Of a stretch of 64,000 nt of DNA, positions 54,164 through 63,762 are shown piece after piece. The DNA comes from Thermohalobaculum sp039821125 (lineage in GTDB: Bacteria; Pseudomonadota; Alphaproteobacteria; Rhodobacterales; Rhodobacteraceae): assembly GCA_039821125.1 (NCBI GenBank), contig JBCBOR010000002.1, forward strand, positions 112,495 to 176,494, in the 5' to 3' direction. The position numbers and the translations under genes are program-made. The notes beneath the pieces are model-generated. The model saw nothing but the letters and a program-made list of their open reading frames with translations, was not told the DNA's origin and ran no database searches. The first letter of the stretch is position 1. Every line of letters begins with the position of its first letter.

Positions 54164-55336
54164 TCAACTCTTGAATGGGGCGAGGCCATAGTGCTCGACA
54201 AGCCGCTTCAGCGCGATCTGCAAGACCACCTTGCCCGAGCGCGAGGACCAGCCCATACGCCGCTCACACGACTCGAGGCCTTCCAGAAAACAGCAGGTGC
54301 GCAAAGCCACATCTGCGAGTCCCGGCCCCAGTGCCGCGAGGGCCTTCATGACGCGGTCCCGCGCCATCATCGGGCCCTCGCCCGGTTCACCGGCACGCGG
54401 CGAGCCCGAGTACTTGTCGGATGGCGTCAGGAACTTGCGCCAATCCTGCGCGACCTGCGGACCGATGTTGGCCGTCTCGAAATCGGTACGCAGACGTTCT
54501 GCGGCGTCCACCTCCTCGGGCGCCAGGAACGGTTTGCCATCCGGCCCCTTGCGCCGGGTCAGCCAGCCGATCGGACTTTCGCCAATGTTGATGCGCACCG
54601 CGGAGGACTTGCCTGTCGCAGGGTCCATCATCAGCTTGTCGGCCATCGCCTGGTGTTGACCGAGATAGGGTACCGGAGCCTCGGCGAGACCGCCGCCCGG
54701 CTTGCGGTCAACCGTCTCCTCGGCCAGTGTGCGGCGCAGGAAGCTGCGCCCGACATCGGTGATCTGATAGCGCACTGCGGCAGAACTGCGCGAGGAGACC
54801 TTGATCCAGTCCTGCTTCAGAAACTCCACCGCGAGCGGCACGGGAAGCAAGGCCGTCGGCTTCTTGAAATCATTGTTCGCACCAAAAATGCCGGCCTTCT
54901 GCGCGCCGGGGGCGATCATCAGGAAGGCTGACGGCTCGGACAGACGGCGCAGGAATTTCTTCGCCTCTGTCCGGACCTGCTCGATGGTGAGACGCCCAGG
55001 GGCCGTTCCACTGCTCGGCCGCGCGTCGATATTTGCCTGAATCTGGGGTGTCGGCACCGGTGCTTCCTCCATCTCCGAGACGATACGGTCGAACAGCGGA
55101 TCATCGCGCCGCTGTTCGATCCGCCGGACGGCCCGCAGCACGGTCGATGGATGGGTTCCGGATGCATCGGCAAGCCGTCTGATGCTTTCACCTTGTTCGG
55201 TATGCGCGAGGTAATATGCCGCTTCCTGAGGAGAACATGGGCCCGCGTTATCCGGCAGGGTCTTGCGCACGCGCTCGGCGCAATTGTCGAGTATCGCTTG
55301 AGTTTCGGTCACCTGGGTTCGCCCTATTTGATTCAA
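54164..55336 (-). CDS. gafA: GafA-like regulator: DnaA-type HTH plus DUF6456
   Basis: A 390-residue protein. Residues of about 30-85 form a helix-turn-helix-like region (SIRRLADASGTHPSTVLRAVRRIE) and the C-terminal part is a DUF6456 region (AAERLRTDFETANIGPQVAQDWRKF, then SCERRMGWSSRSGKVVL). Rhodobacter GafA, a direct activator of gene transfer agent genes, and Caulobacter GafY/GafZ have this make-up; here both parts are in one protein. Identification is by domain order and residue pattern, not a search. No gene transfer agent structural genes are in the window. A divergent DUF6477 gene shares the 190-bp upstream gap. Confidence 0.72.
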   Translation of the reverse strand: MNQIGRTQVTETQAILDNCAERVRKTLPDNAGPCSPQEAAYYLAHTEQGESIRRLADASGTHPSTVLRAVRRIEQRRDDPLFDRIVSEMEEAPVPTPQIQANIDARPSSGTAPGRLTIEQVRTEAKKFLRRLSEPSAFLMIAPGAQKAGIFGANNDFKKPTALLPVPLAVEFLKQDWIKVSSRSSAAVRYQITDVGRSFLRRTLAEETVDRKPGGGLAEAPVPYLGQHQAMADKLMMDPATGKSSAVRINIGESPIGWLTRRKGPDGKPFLAPEEVDAAERLRTDFETANIGPQVAQDWRKFLTPSDKYSGSPRAGEPGEGPMMARDRVMKALAALGPGLADVALRTCCFLEGLESCERRMGWSSRSGKVVLQIALKRLVEHYGLAPFKS

Positions 55337-55526
55337 TTTTTATACATTTGTCTCTACGGTTGAATGCTGAATAGTTTGTTAATCCAAAGCGCGCATCCCG
55401 TTCGATTTGCTGGACAATTAACAGAGTCCTAAGAAATCGCCCCCCTCGCGCACGCTCGTCTCGAATTCACGGCAACGCCCGGTCGTGCTCGGCATCATGC
55501 CCCCCGAGAGCGGCATGGAGACGACC

Positions 55527-55844
55527 ATGGGCAGCGATGCCAATCTGATGAAGGAGACCTGCGCGATGAGCCGACCGAAGATCCTCGTAACCACCGCAGA
55601 ATATGGCGCGCGGCGCTATCGGCGCAGCCGCGACCTGCCTGGGGCGGTCCCCGGCTTGCTGGCAAAACCCGAAGCTACGATCCTGCCCGAGCTTATGGCC
55701 GCCGAGCAGAAGTGCGAAGACGAACGGCGTGCCCGTTCTGCCGCTTACCGCCCTGCCCGGCATGTGCAGGTGTTGGCGGCCCTGCTGGCCGAAGCCTCGC
55801 CGCCGGCGCCGCTGGTCCCGACTTGCGGGCAGGAGCCGCTTTGA
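55527..55844 (+). CDS. DUF6477 family protein
   Basis: A 105-residue basic protein with the conserved block SRPKILVTTAEYGARRYRRSRDL and the C-terminal ARHVQVLAALLAEA, matching the DUF6477 pattern common in Rhodobacteraceae. Function unknown. I prefer ATG 55527, preceded by a GGAG site at 6-nt spacing; ATGs at 55515 and 55485 are also in frame. It is divergent from the GafA-like gene, so shared regulation is possible. Confidence 0.65.
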   Translation: MGSDANLMKETCAMSRPKILVTTAEYGARRYRRSRDLPGAVPGLLAKPEATILPELMAAEQKCEDERRARSAAYRPARHVQVLAALLAEASPPAPLVPTCGQEPL

Positions 55845-57407
55845 TCAGGCGAACGCGTCGGGCTCAGCGGCCTTTCGTTCGGCGACAAAGGCCCGAAGTG
55901 CCTCGTCGATCGCGGGATCGATCGGGGGTGCCTGATAGTCCGCCAGCATCCGCTGAACCCGCGCCGCGGCGAGGGCCTGACTGTCGCGTCCTCCCTCGTC
56001 CGCCCAGGTCTCGAAGGGCTTGTAGTCAAGCACCTCCGACCGCCAGAAAGCGGTCTTGAAGTTCGCCTGGGTGTGTGCGCATCCGAGGTAGTGCCCACCC
56101 GGCCCTACCTCGCGGAGGGCGTCCAGGGCCTGCGCATCCGGCCGCATGTCGACCCCTTCGGCGACCGCGTGCAGCACACCGAGCTGATCCGCATCCAGGA
56201 CGAACTTTTCGAACGAGGACACCAGACCGCCCTCGAGCCAACCGCAGGCATGCAGCATGAAGTTGACGCCGCCGAGCAGCGCGGCGTTCAGGGTGTTCGC
56301 TGTCTCGTACGCCGCCTGCGCATCCGGGAGCTTCGAGCCGCACAGCCCCCCACCGGAGCGGAACGGCAGATTAAGACGCCGAGCCAACTGCCCGGCACCG
56401 TACAGGATTTTCGAGGCCTCGGGCGTGCCGAAAGTCGGAGCACCGGAGTTCATGTCGATCGACGTCACAAACGCACCGAAGATCACCGGCGCACCGGGCT
56501 GGATCAGCTGCGAATAAGCCACGCCGGCAAGCACTTCGGCCAGAACCTGCGTCAGCGTGCCTGCGACCGAGACCGGCGCCATGGCACCGCCAACGATGAA
56601 GGGCGAGACGATCGAGGCCTGATTGGCCGCCGAATACTTCTCGAGCGCTCCCATCATCGTCGCATCGAAGGTCAGCGGCGAGTTGATGTTGATCAGCGAT
56701 GTCATGACCGTCGGCAATGCGCCCGAACCGGCCTCGACCCCGAACAGGATCTCGGACATCTCGATCGAATCGGTTGCCCGTTTCGGATCGGTAACCGAGC
56801 CCATATACGGCTTGTCGCTCCACCGCATATGGGCATAGAGCATATCGAAATGGCGTTTGTTGACCGCGACATCCGTCGGCTCGCACACCGTCCCGCCGGA
56901 ATGGTGCAGCCATTTCGAAAGGTAGCCGAGTTTCACGAACTTCTCGAAATCCGCCATGGTCGCATAGCGCCGCCCGCTATCGAGATCCCGGACGAACGGC
57001 GGACCGTAGACCGGCGCGAGAACCAGCGCGTTGCCGCCGATCTCGACCGACCGTTCGGGGTTGCGGGCATGCTGGGTAAACGTCGCGGGCGCCGTCGCGC
57101 AAAGCTTGCGGGCCAGACCTCGCGGGATATGCACCCGCTCACCCTGCACATCCGCACCTGCATCACGCCATCGCGCCAAGGCGCCGGGGTTCTCGACGAA
57201 ATTGACGCCAATCTCCTCGAGCACCGCTTCGGCATTGGCCTCGATGATTTCGATCGCTTCGGCATTCAGGATATCGAAGTTTGGGATCTGGCGCTCGATG
57301 AACCGGGCACATTCCAGCCTTGGCGCCGTGCGTTCCGCGCGCCGCGCAGCCCCGCCGCCGCCCCGGCCACGCCGCTTCGGGCCGCCGATTTTTTCGCCCT
57401 CGATCAT
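55845..57407 (-). CDS. Trimethylamine methyltransferase (MttB) superfamily protein, non-pyrrolysine
   Basis: A 520-residue MttB-like methyltransferase. The core includes YLSKWLHHSGGTVCEPTDV, PYMGSVTDP, and NSPLTFDATMMGALEKY. The frame is continuous with no in-frame amber codon, so it lacks pyrrolysine; such members demethylate quaternary amines such as glycine betaine in other bacteria. Met at 57407 follows an AAAGGGTGAG site; upstream open frame to 59054 is antisense to guaA and not real. A corrinoid partner is not in the window. Confidence 0.88.
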   Translation of the reverse strand: MIEGEKIGGPKRRGRGGGGAARRAERTAPRLECARFIERQIPNFDILNAEAIEIIEANAEAVLEEIGVNFVENPGALARWRDAGADVQGERVHIPRGLARKLCATAPATFTQHARNPERSVEIGGNALVLAPVYGPPFVRDLDSGRRYATMADFEKFVKLGYLSKWLHHSGGTVCEPTDVAVNKRHFDMLYAHMRWSDKPYMGSVTDPKRATDSIEMSEILFGVEAGSGALPTVMTSLININSPLTFDATMMGALEKYSAANQASIVSPFIVGGAMAPVSVAGTLTQVLAEVLAGVAYSQLIQPGAPVIFGAFVTSIDMNSGAPTFGTPEASKILYGAGQLARRLNLPFRSGGGLCGSKLPDAQAAYETANTLNAALLGGVNFMLHACGWLEGGLVSSFEKFVLDADQLGVLHAVAEGVDMRPDAQALDALREVGPGGHYLGCAHTQANFKTAFWRSEVLDYKPFETWADEGGRDSQALAAARVQRMLADYQAPPIDPAIDEALRAFVAERKAAEPDAFA

Positions 57408-57596
57408 GGTCTCACCCTTTGAACGGAACCCGCGATGATGCCGCGACTGACTGAATCCAGTCCTAGCGCAGCTAAGCGCGACACATCTTGTCGTTTTCGC
57501 CCTGCGAACGCGCGATTGCGACATGGTGACAGGCGCAGGCATGCATCCTATAGAACCGCCACGGACTTGCCGCCGCGCCAAAAGAACGAGACCCGC

Positions 57597-59162
57597 ATGA
57601 CCACAACGCCCCCGCACGAGACCTGCCTGATCGTTGATTTCGGGTCCCAGGTGACCCAGCTGATCGCCCGGCGGCTGCGTGAGAGCGGGATCTACTGCGA
57701 GATCCACCCCTTCCAGCAGGTCGACGCGGCGCTGGTCGACGCGCTCGCGCCCAAGGCCATCATCCTGTCGGGCGGGCCTGCTTCGGTCGAGGACGAGGGC
57801 AGCCCCCGTGCCGATCAGGCGGTGTTCGACCGCGGCTGTCCTGTGCTCGGGATCTGTTATGGCCAGATGGTCATGGTGCACCAGTTGGGCGGCAAGGCCG
57901 AGGGCGGGCACCACCGCGAGTTCGGGCGCGCGTTCGTGAAGATGGCCGAGACATCTGAACTGCTGGACGGCATTGCCGGGCCCGGCGCCGAGACCGAGGT
58001 CTGGATGAGCCATGGCGACCGGGTGACAGAACTGCCGCCGGGGTTCCACGTTCAAGGTGCCTCTCCGAACGCTCCGTGTGCTGTGCTGGCGGATCCGGTG
58101 CGGCGGTTCTATGGCCTGATGTTCCACCCCGAAGTGCACCACACACCCGCCGGGGCGCGGATGCTGCGGAACTTCACCCATGGCATCGCAGGCATGTCCG
58201 GCGACTGGACCATGGCGGCCTACAAGGATCAGGCGATCGCCGCGATCCGTGAGCAGGTCGGCTCTGAAAAAGTGATCTGCGGCCTGTCGGGCGGGGTCGA
58301 TTCGTCCGTCGCTGCCGTCTTGATCCACGAAGCGATTGGCGACCAGCTGACTTGCGTCTTTGTTGACACCGGGATGATGCGCGCAGGCGAGGCGGACGAG
58401 GTCGTCGGCCTCTTTCGTGATCACTACAACATTCCGCTGATCCACGCGGATGAGAGCGCGTTGTTCCTCGGCGAGCTCGCGGGCGTCACAGATCCGGAAC
58501 AAAAGCGCAAAACCATCGGGCGATTGTTCATTGATGTGTTCGAAAAACACGCGCAAACCATTGGCGGTGCGAAGTTTCTGGCTCAGGGAACGCTCTACCC
58601 GGACGTGATTGAATCCGTCAGCTTCTCGGGCGGGCCATCGGTGACGATCAAGTCGCACCACAATGTTGGCGGCCTGCCTGAGCGGATGAACATGGCTCTG
58701 GTCGAGCCACTGCGCGAACTCTTCAAGGACGAGGTTCGGGCCCTTGGGCGGGAACTTGGCCTGCCCGACGCATTTGTGGGGCGTCATCCGTTCCCCGGAC
58801 CGGGCCTTGCGATTCGCTGCCCGGGCGAGATCACCGAGGAAAAACTGGATATCCTGCGCCAGGCCGACACGATCTATCTGGACGAGATCCGCAAGGCGGG
58901 CCTCTACGACACAATCTGGCAGGCCTTTGCGGTGCTGTTGCCCGTGCGCACGGTGGGTGTGATGGGCGACGGGCGAACGTATGATCACGTTTGTGCCCTC
59001 CGCGCGGTCACCTCGGTCGACGGGATGACGGCGGATTACTACCCGTTCCCGCATGACTTTCTCGGCCGCACGGCGAACCGGATCATCAACGAAGTGCGCG
59101 GGATCAACCGTGTTGTTTATGATGTGACGTCAAAACCGCCGGGAACCATCGAGTGGGAGTGA
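57597..59162 (+). CDS. guaA: GMP synthase (glutamine-hydrolysing)
   Basis: Converts XMP to GMP using glutamine and ATP. The 521-residue protein has the class I amidotransferase domain starting CLIVDFGSQVTQLIARR, with nucleophile cysteine in LGICYGQM and the MFHPEVHHT histidine/glutamate pair, then the ATP pyrophosphatase loop GLSGGVDSSVAA and the C-terminal dimerisation domain (ITEEKLDILR). ATG 57597 is the family start. Confidence 0.97.
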   Translation: MTTTPPHETCLIVDFGSQVTQLIARRLRESGIYCEIHPFQQVDAALVDALAPKAIILSGGPASVEDEGSPRADQAVFDRGCPVLGICYGQMVMVHQLGGKAEGGHHREFGRAFVKMAETSELLDGIAGPGAETEVWMSHGDRVTELPPGFHVQGASPNAPCAVLADPVRRFYGLMFHPEVHHTPAGARMLRNFTHGIAGMSGDWTMAAYKDQAIAAIREQVGSEKVICGLSGGVDSSVAAVLIHEAIGDQLTCVFVDTGMMRAGEADEVVGLFRDHYNIPLIHADESALFLGELAGVTDPEQKRKTIGRLFIDVFEKHAQTIGGAKFLAQGTLYPDVIESVSFSGGPSVTIKSHHNVGGLPERMNMALVEPLRELFKDEVRALGRELGLPDAFVGRHPFPGPGLAIRCPGEITEEKLDILRQADTIYLDEIRKAGLYDTIWQAFAVLLPVRTVGVMGDGRTYDHVCALRAVTSVDGMTADYYPFPHDFLGRTANRIINEVRGINRVVYDVTSKPPGTIEWE

Positions 59163-59186
59163 CGCCGCACGGCGCCAGCGAGAGCC

Positions 59187-61031
59187 TTACTCGACCTCGA
59201 GATGGACCTCGCCATCCTCCTGATAGACCCGCGTCACGGTCAGCTTCTTCGGCGCGCTGCGGTTGAACAGGATCCGTGACAGCGGGTTGATGAACCCGCT
59301 TTCAATCCGGTTTCCGATGCCGCGGCCCCCATCATTCAGGTCGAAGGTACAGATCTCGAGCAACTGTTCGCGCGCGTCGTCGGTCAGGACCACCTCGACC
59401 TCGTGCTCCTCCGCGGCGGCCGCCACGACACGGGATATGATTGCGTCGAAGATGATGACCGAGGAATGGATGTTGATGAACTGGAACGGCACCACGTTCT
59501 GGCCGAGACGGTTCATAAGCTCGGGCCGGCGCAGAACCGAGCGGAAATGGTACCCCACAGCGTCTGTCAGCTTGCGCTCGAGCACCTTGGCCGAATCCGA
59601 AGGCAGCACGGTCTGCCCGGCATTGTTCGACTTGTCGCCGCCAACCATGCCCACATTGGACGTGAAGATGATCAGCGCTTCCGAGAAGTAGCCGGTCTCG
59701 CCGCGCGTGTCCGACAGGCGACCATCATCGAGGATCTGCAGGAACATATCCAGGATACGCGGGTTCGCTTTCTCGATCTCGTCAAACAGGTAGACAGCAA
59801 ACGGACGCGCACGGAGCGCGTTGACAAGCTCGCCCCCGTTCTCGTGCCCGGCATGTCCAGGCGGCGGGCCGATCAGGCGCCCGATCGATTCGTCGCCCAT
59901 GAACTCGGACATATCGAACCGGACCATGGCGCTTTCGTCGCCGAACATCACCTCTGCCACGGCCTTGGCAAGCTCGGTCTTACCGACACCGGTCGGGCCG
60001 ACGAAGAACAGCACCCCGCGCGGACGGTTGCCGCGATTCGTGGTCTGCGCGCCAGAGAGCCCCATGATCGAGCGCACGATGATGTCATACGTCCGCTCCA
60101 GCGCGCGTGGCTGGCCTTTGACGCGGCCTTCAAGAACAGGCTTCGAGTTGCGCACCCGCGCCCGCATCACGGGCGAGGTCCACGGGTTTCGCGTGGTGCC
60201 CAGGCGGAAGCTGCGCAGGGCGGTATCGATCTCCTCGAACGGAATGTTCTCGGCACGGGCCAGATCGACAATTCCGTAGATCTCCATCAGCGCCATGCCA
60301 TCACAGCGCACCGCGAATCTCTCGACCGCGGCGTCGTGATCATCCGCAGACATCTCGCCGACGCTGGGCAGGGACGCCGACATCAGATCGATGAAACTCG
60401 TGCGCTCCGTCAGATCCGGCAGCCCGACCACCATGTCGCGGATGCCGGGATTGCGGAGCGAGAACCACTCCGGCACATCGCCGGTCCGGTCCACCACCCA
60501 GATGATCGGATTGCGCGGCGGCACAGCACCAAGCCGACGCGGGCGCATCGGTGCCGGACCGCGCGACGCCTTGTCCATCGCGATGAACAGCCGCGCCACG
60601 TCCGGACCCTTTTGCTTCAGCATGATCGAGGCATAGTCGATCACCAGAGCAATCGGCAGGTCGACAGCGCCCATAACCCGGTTGGCAAGATCCGCCAGTT
60701 CATCGGGCGTGTCCGCGACCGTGCCGAGGGTCAGCCCGTGGCGCTCGAGATCGGGGATGACCGCCGTATCACATTCGTGGTGCAGTCTCAGCCCCTCGAC
60801 CGGGTCGTGCACCAGCAAAGCCGTGCAGTTCTTCGCCTTCAGCACCGTCCATGTCGCACATTCGAAATCGACAAACTCGAGATCCGTCTCCCCGCGGATC
60901 GGATAGACGTCCCGCACATTGCCTGAAACGACGAAGTGCGCCCGGATCGACAGGCCCGAGGACAGTTCCTGGAACCAGATCGGCTCGACGTAATCTGTGA
61001 AGGAAGATCGTGCGGCAATCTGGTCGTTCAC
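59187..61031 (-). CDS. Uncharacterised AAA+ ATPase with ClpB D2-like C-terminal module
   Basis: A 614-residue protein. Residues of about 1-290 resemble an AAA fold with acidic strands (IALVIDYASIML, IIWVVDRTGD) but no intact Walker A that I can find. Residues of about 325-614 are a Clp/Hsp100 D2-like module: Walker A GPTGVGKTELAKAVAE, Walker B YLFDEIEKANP, sensor segment IIFTSNVGM and a C-terminal small domain with NDGGRGIGNRIE. There is no ClpS-binding or substrate N-domain as in ClpA/ClpB. GTG start at 61031 is backed by CGGAG 8 nt upstream. Its partners and substrate are unknown. Confidence 0.7.
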   Translation of the reverse strand: MNDQIAARSSFTDYVEPIWFQELSSGLSIRAHFVVSGNVRDVYPIRGETDLEFVDFECATWTVLKAKNCTALLVHDPVEGLRLHHECDTAVIPDLERHGLTLGTVADTPDELADLANRVMGAVDLPIALVIDYASIMLKQKGPDVARLFIAMDKASRGPAPMRPRRLGAVPPRNPIIWVVDRTGDVPEWFSLRNPGIRDMVVGLPDLTERTSFIDLMSASLPSVGEMSADDHDAAVERFAVRCDGMALMEIYGIVDLARAENIPFEEIDTALRSFRLGTTRNPWTSPVMRARVRNSKPVLEGRVKGQPRALERTYDIIVRSIMGLSGAQTTNRGNRPRGVLFFVGPTGVGKTELAKAVAEVMFGDESAMVRFDMSEFMGDESIGRLIGPPPGHAGHENGGELVNALRARPFAVYLFDEIEKANPRILDMFLQILDDGRLSDTRGETGYFSEALIIFTSNVGMVGGDKSNNAGQTVLPSDSAKVLERKLTDAVGYHFRSVLRRPELMNRLGQNVVPFQFINIHSSVIIFDAIISRVVAAAAEEHEVEVVLTDDAREQLLEICTFDLNDGGRGIGNRIESGFINPLSRILFNRSAPKKLTVTRVYQEDGEVHLEVE

Positions 61032-61402
61032 GGGGTTACTCCGAAGGATACTGATGGTGCCGTGTGCCAAGAAAGCGTGGCACGATTGGGGCGGCATTGT
61101 GCATTTTGCAAAAGCATTTGGCCAGCCGCTGCCTGCCCCATGCCTTCAACAGCTTGCGACCACTCCTTCATTCTGGTGACGTCACTGGCCATATTCCCCA
61201 CCTTGATTGACCTGACGGGACACCCGTGCTCATGTCGCACGCGACCCCGGCGATCCAACGCGCTCCGGGAGCAGACTACGATACACCTGAAGAACTGAAA
61301 AGAAATTGTGTACAAATATAGTGATTTAGTGAAAATTCTTCATATCCCCGTAGAGATAGTGATGCAGGCGCCGGTCCCGACAGCACACAGCGTGGTGCAG
61401 GA
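61032..61402. other. Intergenic region between the AAA+ gene and the exporter
   Basis: About 370 bp between divergent starts. The stretch 61280-61340 is markedly AT-rich (AAAAGAAATTGTGTACAAATATAGTG) against the GC-rich background and is the likeliest place for promoters. I see no gene or repeat here. Confidence 0.45.
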
Positions 61403-62299
61403 ATGACCGACTCTGCGACACGCCACGCTGCGTCTGACACATCCTCACGCCCGCTGCTTGCGGCGCTTTGGATGCTGGGCGCCGTTGCGTCCTTCTCGGC
61501 CATGGCGATTGCAGGACGCGAAGTCAGCCGCGATCTCGATACGTTCGAGCTGATGCTCTACCGCTCGCTGATCGGCGCGGTTCTCGTGATCGGGTTCGGC
61601 GCGGCAATGGGGCGGCTGACAGAGGCGCGGACCAATCGCATAGGTCTGCACATCACGCGCAACATGTTCCACTTCGCGGGGCAGAATCTCTGGTTCTATG
61701 CACTTGCGTTTATCCCTTTGGCCCAGCTTTTCGCCATCGAGTTCACAACACCGATCTGGATCGCCCTGCTCGCGCCGCTGCTGTTGGGCGAGGCGTTGAC
61801 CCAACGCAAGATTGTCGCCGCGGTCCTGGGCTTTCTCGGCATTCTGATCATCGCGCAGCCGGGCCTTGCGCCGCTGAACGTGGGGCATCTGACAGCGGTC
61901 CTGTCCACGGCGGGGTTCTGCGGATCGATCATGATGACCAAGGCGCTGTCGCGCACCGAGACGACGTGGACGATCCTGTTCTGGTTGACGGTAACGCAAA
62001 CGGTCTATGGCTTGATCTTCGTCTTCTGGGACGGGCATATCACCCTGCCCGACGCGGCGACAGCGCCCTGGGTCGTGCTGGTCGGGATCTGCGGGCTGAC
62101 TGCGCATATCTCGCTGACCTCTGCCTTGCAGCTTGCCCCGGCCTCGATCGTCGCGCCGATGGATTTCAGCCGCCTGCCGCTGGTCGCGTTTCTCGGCTGG
62201 CTGCTTTATGACGAGGCCCTGGGGATAGCGGTCGTCGCTGGTGCGGCGCTCATTCTTGGTGCGAACATTCTTAACCTGCGCTCGGCCCAGCCGAAGTAA
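61403..62299 (+). CDS. DMT-superfamily (EamA) permease
   Basis: A 298-residue protein with about ten membrane helices in two EamA repeats, beginning LLAALWMLGAVASFSAMAI and with conserved PLAQLFAIEFTTPIW and APMDFSRLPLVAFLGWLLYDE segments. EamA proteins commonly export metabolites; the substrate cannot be read here. Confidence 0.85.
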   Translation: MTDSATRHAASDTSSRPLLAALWMLGAVASFSAMAIAGREVSRDLDTFELMLYRSLIGAVLVIGFGAAMGRLTEARTNRIGLHITRNMFHFAGQNLWFYALAFIPLAQLFAIEFTTPIWIALLAPLLLGEALTQRKIVAAVLGFLGILIIAQPGLAPLNVGHLTAVLSTAGFCGSIMMTKALSRTETTWTILFWLTVTQTVYGLIFVFWDGHITLPDAATAPWVVLVGICGLTAHISLTSALQLAPASIVAPMDFSRLPLVAFLGWLLYDEALGIAVVAGAALILGANILNLRSAQPK

Positions 62300-62321
62300 G
62301 CCTGTCTGACCCGGAGGCATC

Positions 62322-63167
62322 ATGACCGACGCCCTGCCCCGCGACGCCTCGGATACGCTTGTTTTCGATCGCTCCGCCGGGATCGAGCGCCTGCTCGAGA
62401 TCATGCGCCGCCTGCGTGCGCCTGATGGCTGTCCCTGGGACCGTGAACAGGATTTCCGCTCGATCGCGCCCTATACGATCGAGGAGGCGTGCGAGGTCGC
62501 CGATGCGATCGAACGCGGCGAGATGGGCGAGCTAACGGATGAGCTCGGGGACCTGCTGCTTCAGGTCGTCTATCACGCGCAAATGGCTGAAGAATCCGGG
62601 GATTTCGCGTGGGATGATGTCGTGCGCGCCATCTCGGACAAGATGCTGCGGCGCCATCCTCATGTGTTCGGGACCAGGCCAGGCGGTCCGAAAGCAGATC
62701 CCGACAGCTTTGATTGGGAGGCATTGAAAGCCAAGGAGCGGGCCGAGAAAGGCATCGTGCGTCACAGCGTTCTGGACGGCGTGCCGATGACGCTGTCCGG
62801 CCTGACGCAGGCCACGGCCCTGACCAAGCGCGCAGCGCGCGTGGGCTTCGACTGGACCGATCCACAGGATGTGCTCGCCAAGGTTCAGGAGGAAGCCGCA
62901 GAGCTGGTTGCCGAGATCGACCGCGCCGATCAGGACAAGATCGAGGAGGAATATGGCGACCTGATGTTCGTCATGGCCAACCTCGCCCGCCATCTCAAAG
63001 TCGATCCCGAGGCAGCGATGCGCCGGGCCAATGCAAAGTTTGACCACCGGTTTCGCTTTGTCGAAAGTGCGCTGAAAGCCGAAGGACGCCGCCCCGAGGA
63101 CGCGACTCTGGCAGAGATGGATGCGCTGTGGGATCAGGCCAAGCGGATCGAGAAATCCGGCGGATAG
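62322..63167 (+). CDS. mazG: Nucleoside triphosphate pyrophosphohydrolase MazG
   Basis: A 281-residue two-domain MazG. The first domain has CPWDREQDFRSIAPYTIEEACEVADAI, carrying the EExxE metal-binding motif. The second has KVQEEAAELVAEID and YGDLMFVMANLARHL. It hydrolyses non-canonical or damaged NTPs. Starts 22 bp after the exporter gene and follows a GGAGGCATC site. Confidence 0.94.
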   Translation: MTDALPRDASDTLVFDRSAGIERLLEIMRRLRAPDGCPWDREQDFRSIAPYTIEEACEVADAIERGEMGELTDELGDLLLQVVYHAQMAEESGDFAWDDVVRAISDKMLRRHPHVFGTRPGGPKADPDSFDWEALKAKERAEKGIVRHSVLDGVPMTLSGLTQATALTKRAARVGFDWTDPQDVLAKVQEEAAELVAEIDRADQDKIEEEYGDLMFVMANLARHLKVDPEAAMRRANAKFDHRFRFVESALKAEGRRPEDATLAEMDALWDQAKRIEKSGG

Positions 63168-63249
63168 ACCCGCTCGCTTTGCAGGAGCGCGGCGCTGCGA
63201 TACCCTGTGCCCCACCAGCACAGCGCGCTCTTGGACCAAACCGACGGCA

Positions 63250-63762
63250 ATGAACCACGTCCAGCTCGATCACACGCACCACCGCCCGGGAACGCGGACG
63301 TTCCCGGTATCGGTTCTGGCGCACGATATGGACGTGCCGATGAATGTCGGCTCGCTGTTTCGGCTGGCCGACGCGCTCGGGATTGCGCATCTCTATCTGA
63401 CAGGCGAGACACCCACGCCGCCCAACCGCAAGATCCGCAAGACCTCCCGGGCGACGGAGGACAGCGTGGCGTTCACCTATGCGCCGGATCCGGTGGCGGT
63501 GGTCACTGACCTGCGCACCGCCGGGACGCGCATTGTCAGCCTCGAGATCACATCGGCCAGCCAGCATATCCGGCGGTTCACACAAGACCCGGCACAGCCG
63601 ATCTGCCTGATCGTCGGCGCCGAGAATGAAGGCGTGCCGGACGCCCTTCTCGCGCTGTCCGACGCGGTCGTGCATATTCCGATGTACGGTCAGAATTCCT
63701 CGATGAACGTGGCCGCCGCCACCGCCATCGCATTGTTTGAACTGATCAAGGGATTTGAGTGA
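63250..63762 (+). CDS. SPOUT/TrmH-family RNA 2'-O-methyltransferase
   Basis: A 170-residue SPOUT methyltransferase with the three TrmH motifs: PMNVGSLFRLADALG (motif 1), CLIVGAENEGVPDALL (motif 2) and IPMYGQNSSMNVAAAT (motif 3). It is short, close to the minimal TrmH catalytic domain without a substrate-binding extension. The RNA target is unknown. ATG 63250 is chosen; the frame is open upstream into mazG. The stop overlaps the next start (TGATG). Confidence 0.88.
   Translation: MNHVQLDHTHHRPGTRTFPVSVLAHDMDVPMNVGSLFRLADALGIAHLYLTGETPTPPNRKIRKTSRATEDSVAFTYAPDPVAVVTDLRTAGTRIVSLEITSASQHIRRFTQDPAQPICLIVGAENEGVPDALLALSDAVVHIPMYGQNSSMNVAAATAIALFELIKGFE

Noticed and set aside
57408..59054. Long N-terminal extension of the MttB frame on the minus strand
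   Set aside because: It lies antisense to guaA; a good ribosome-binding site and the family start are at 57407.
59403..60926. 507-codon plus-strand open frame
   Set aside because: It is antisense to the AAA+ gene, whose Walker motifs are intact; the composition is Arg/His-heavy.
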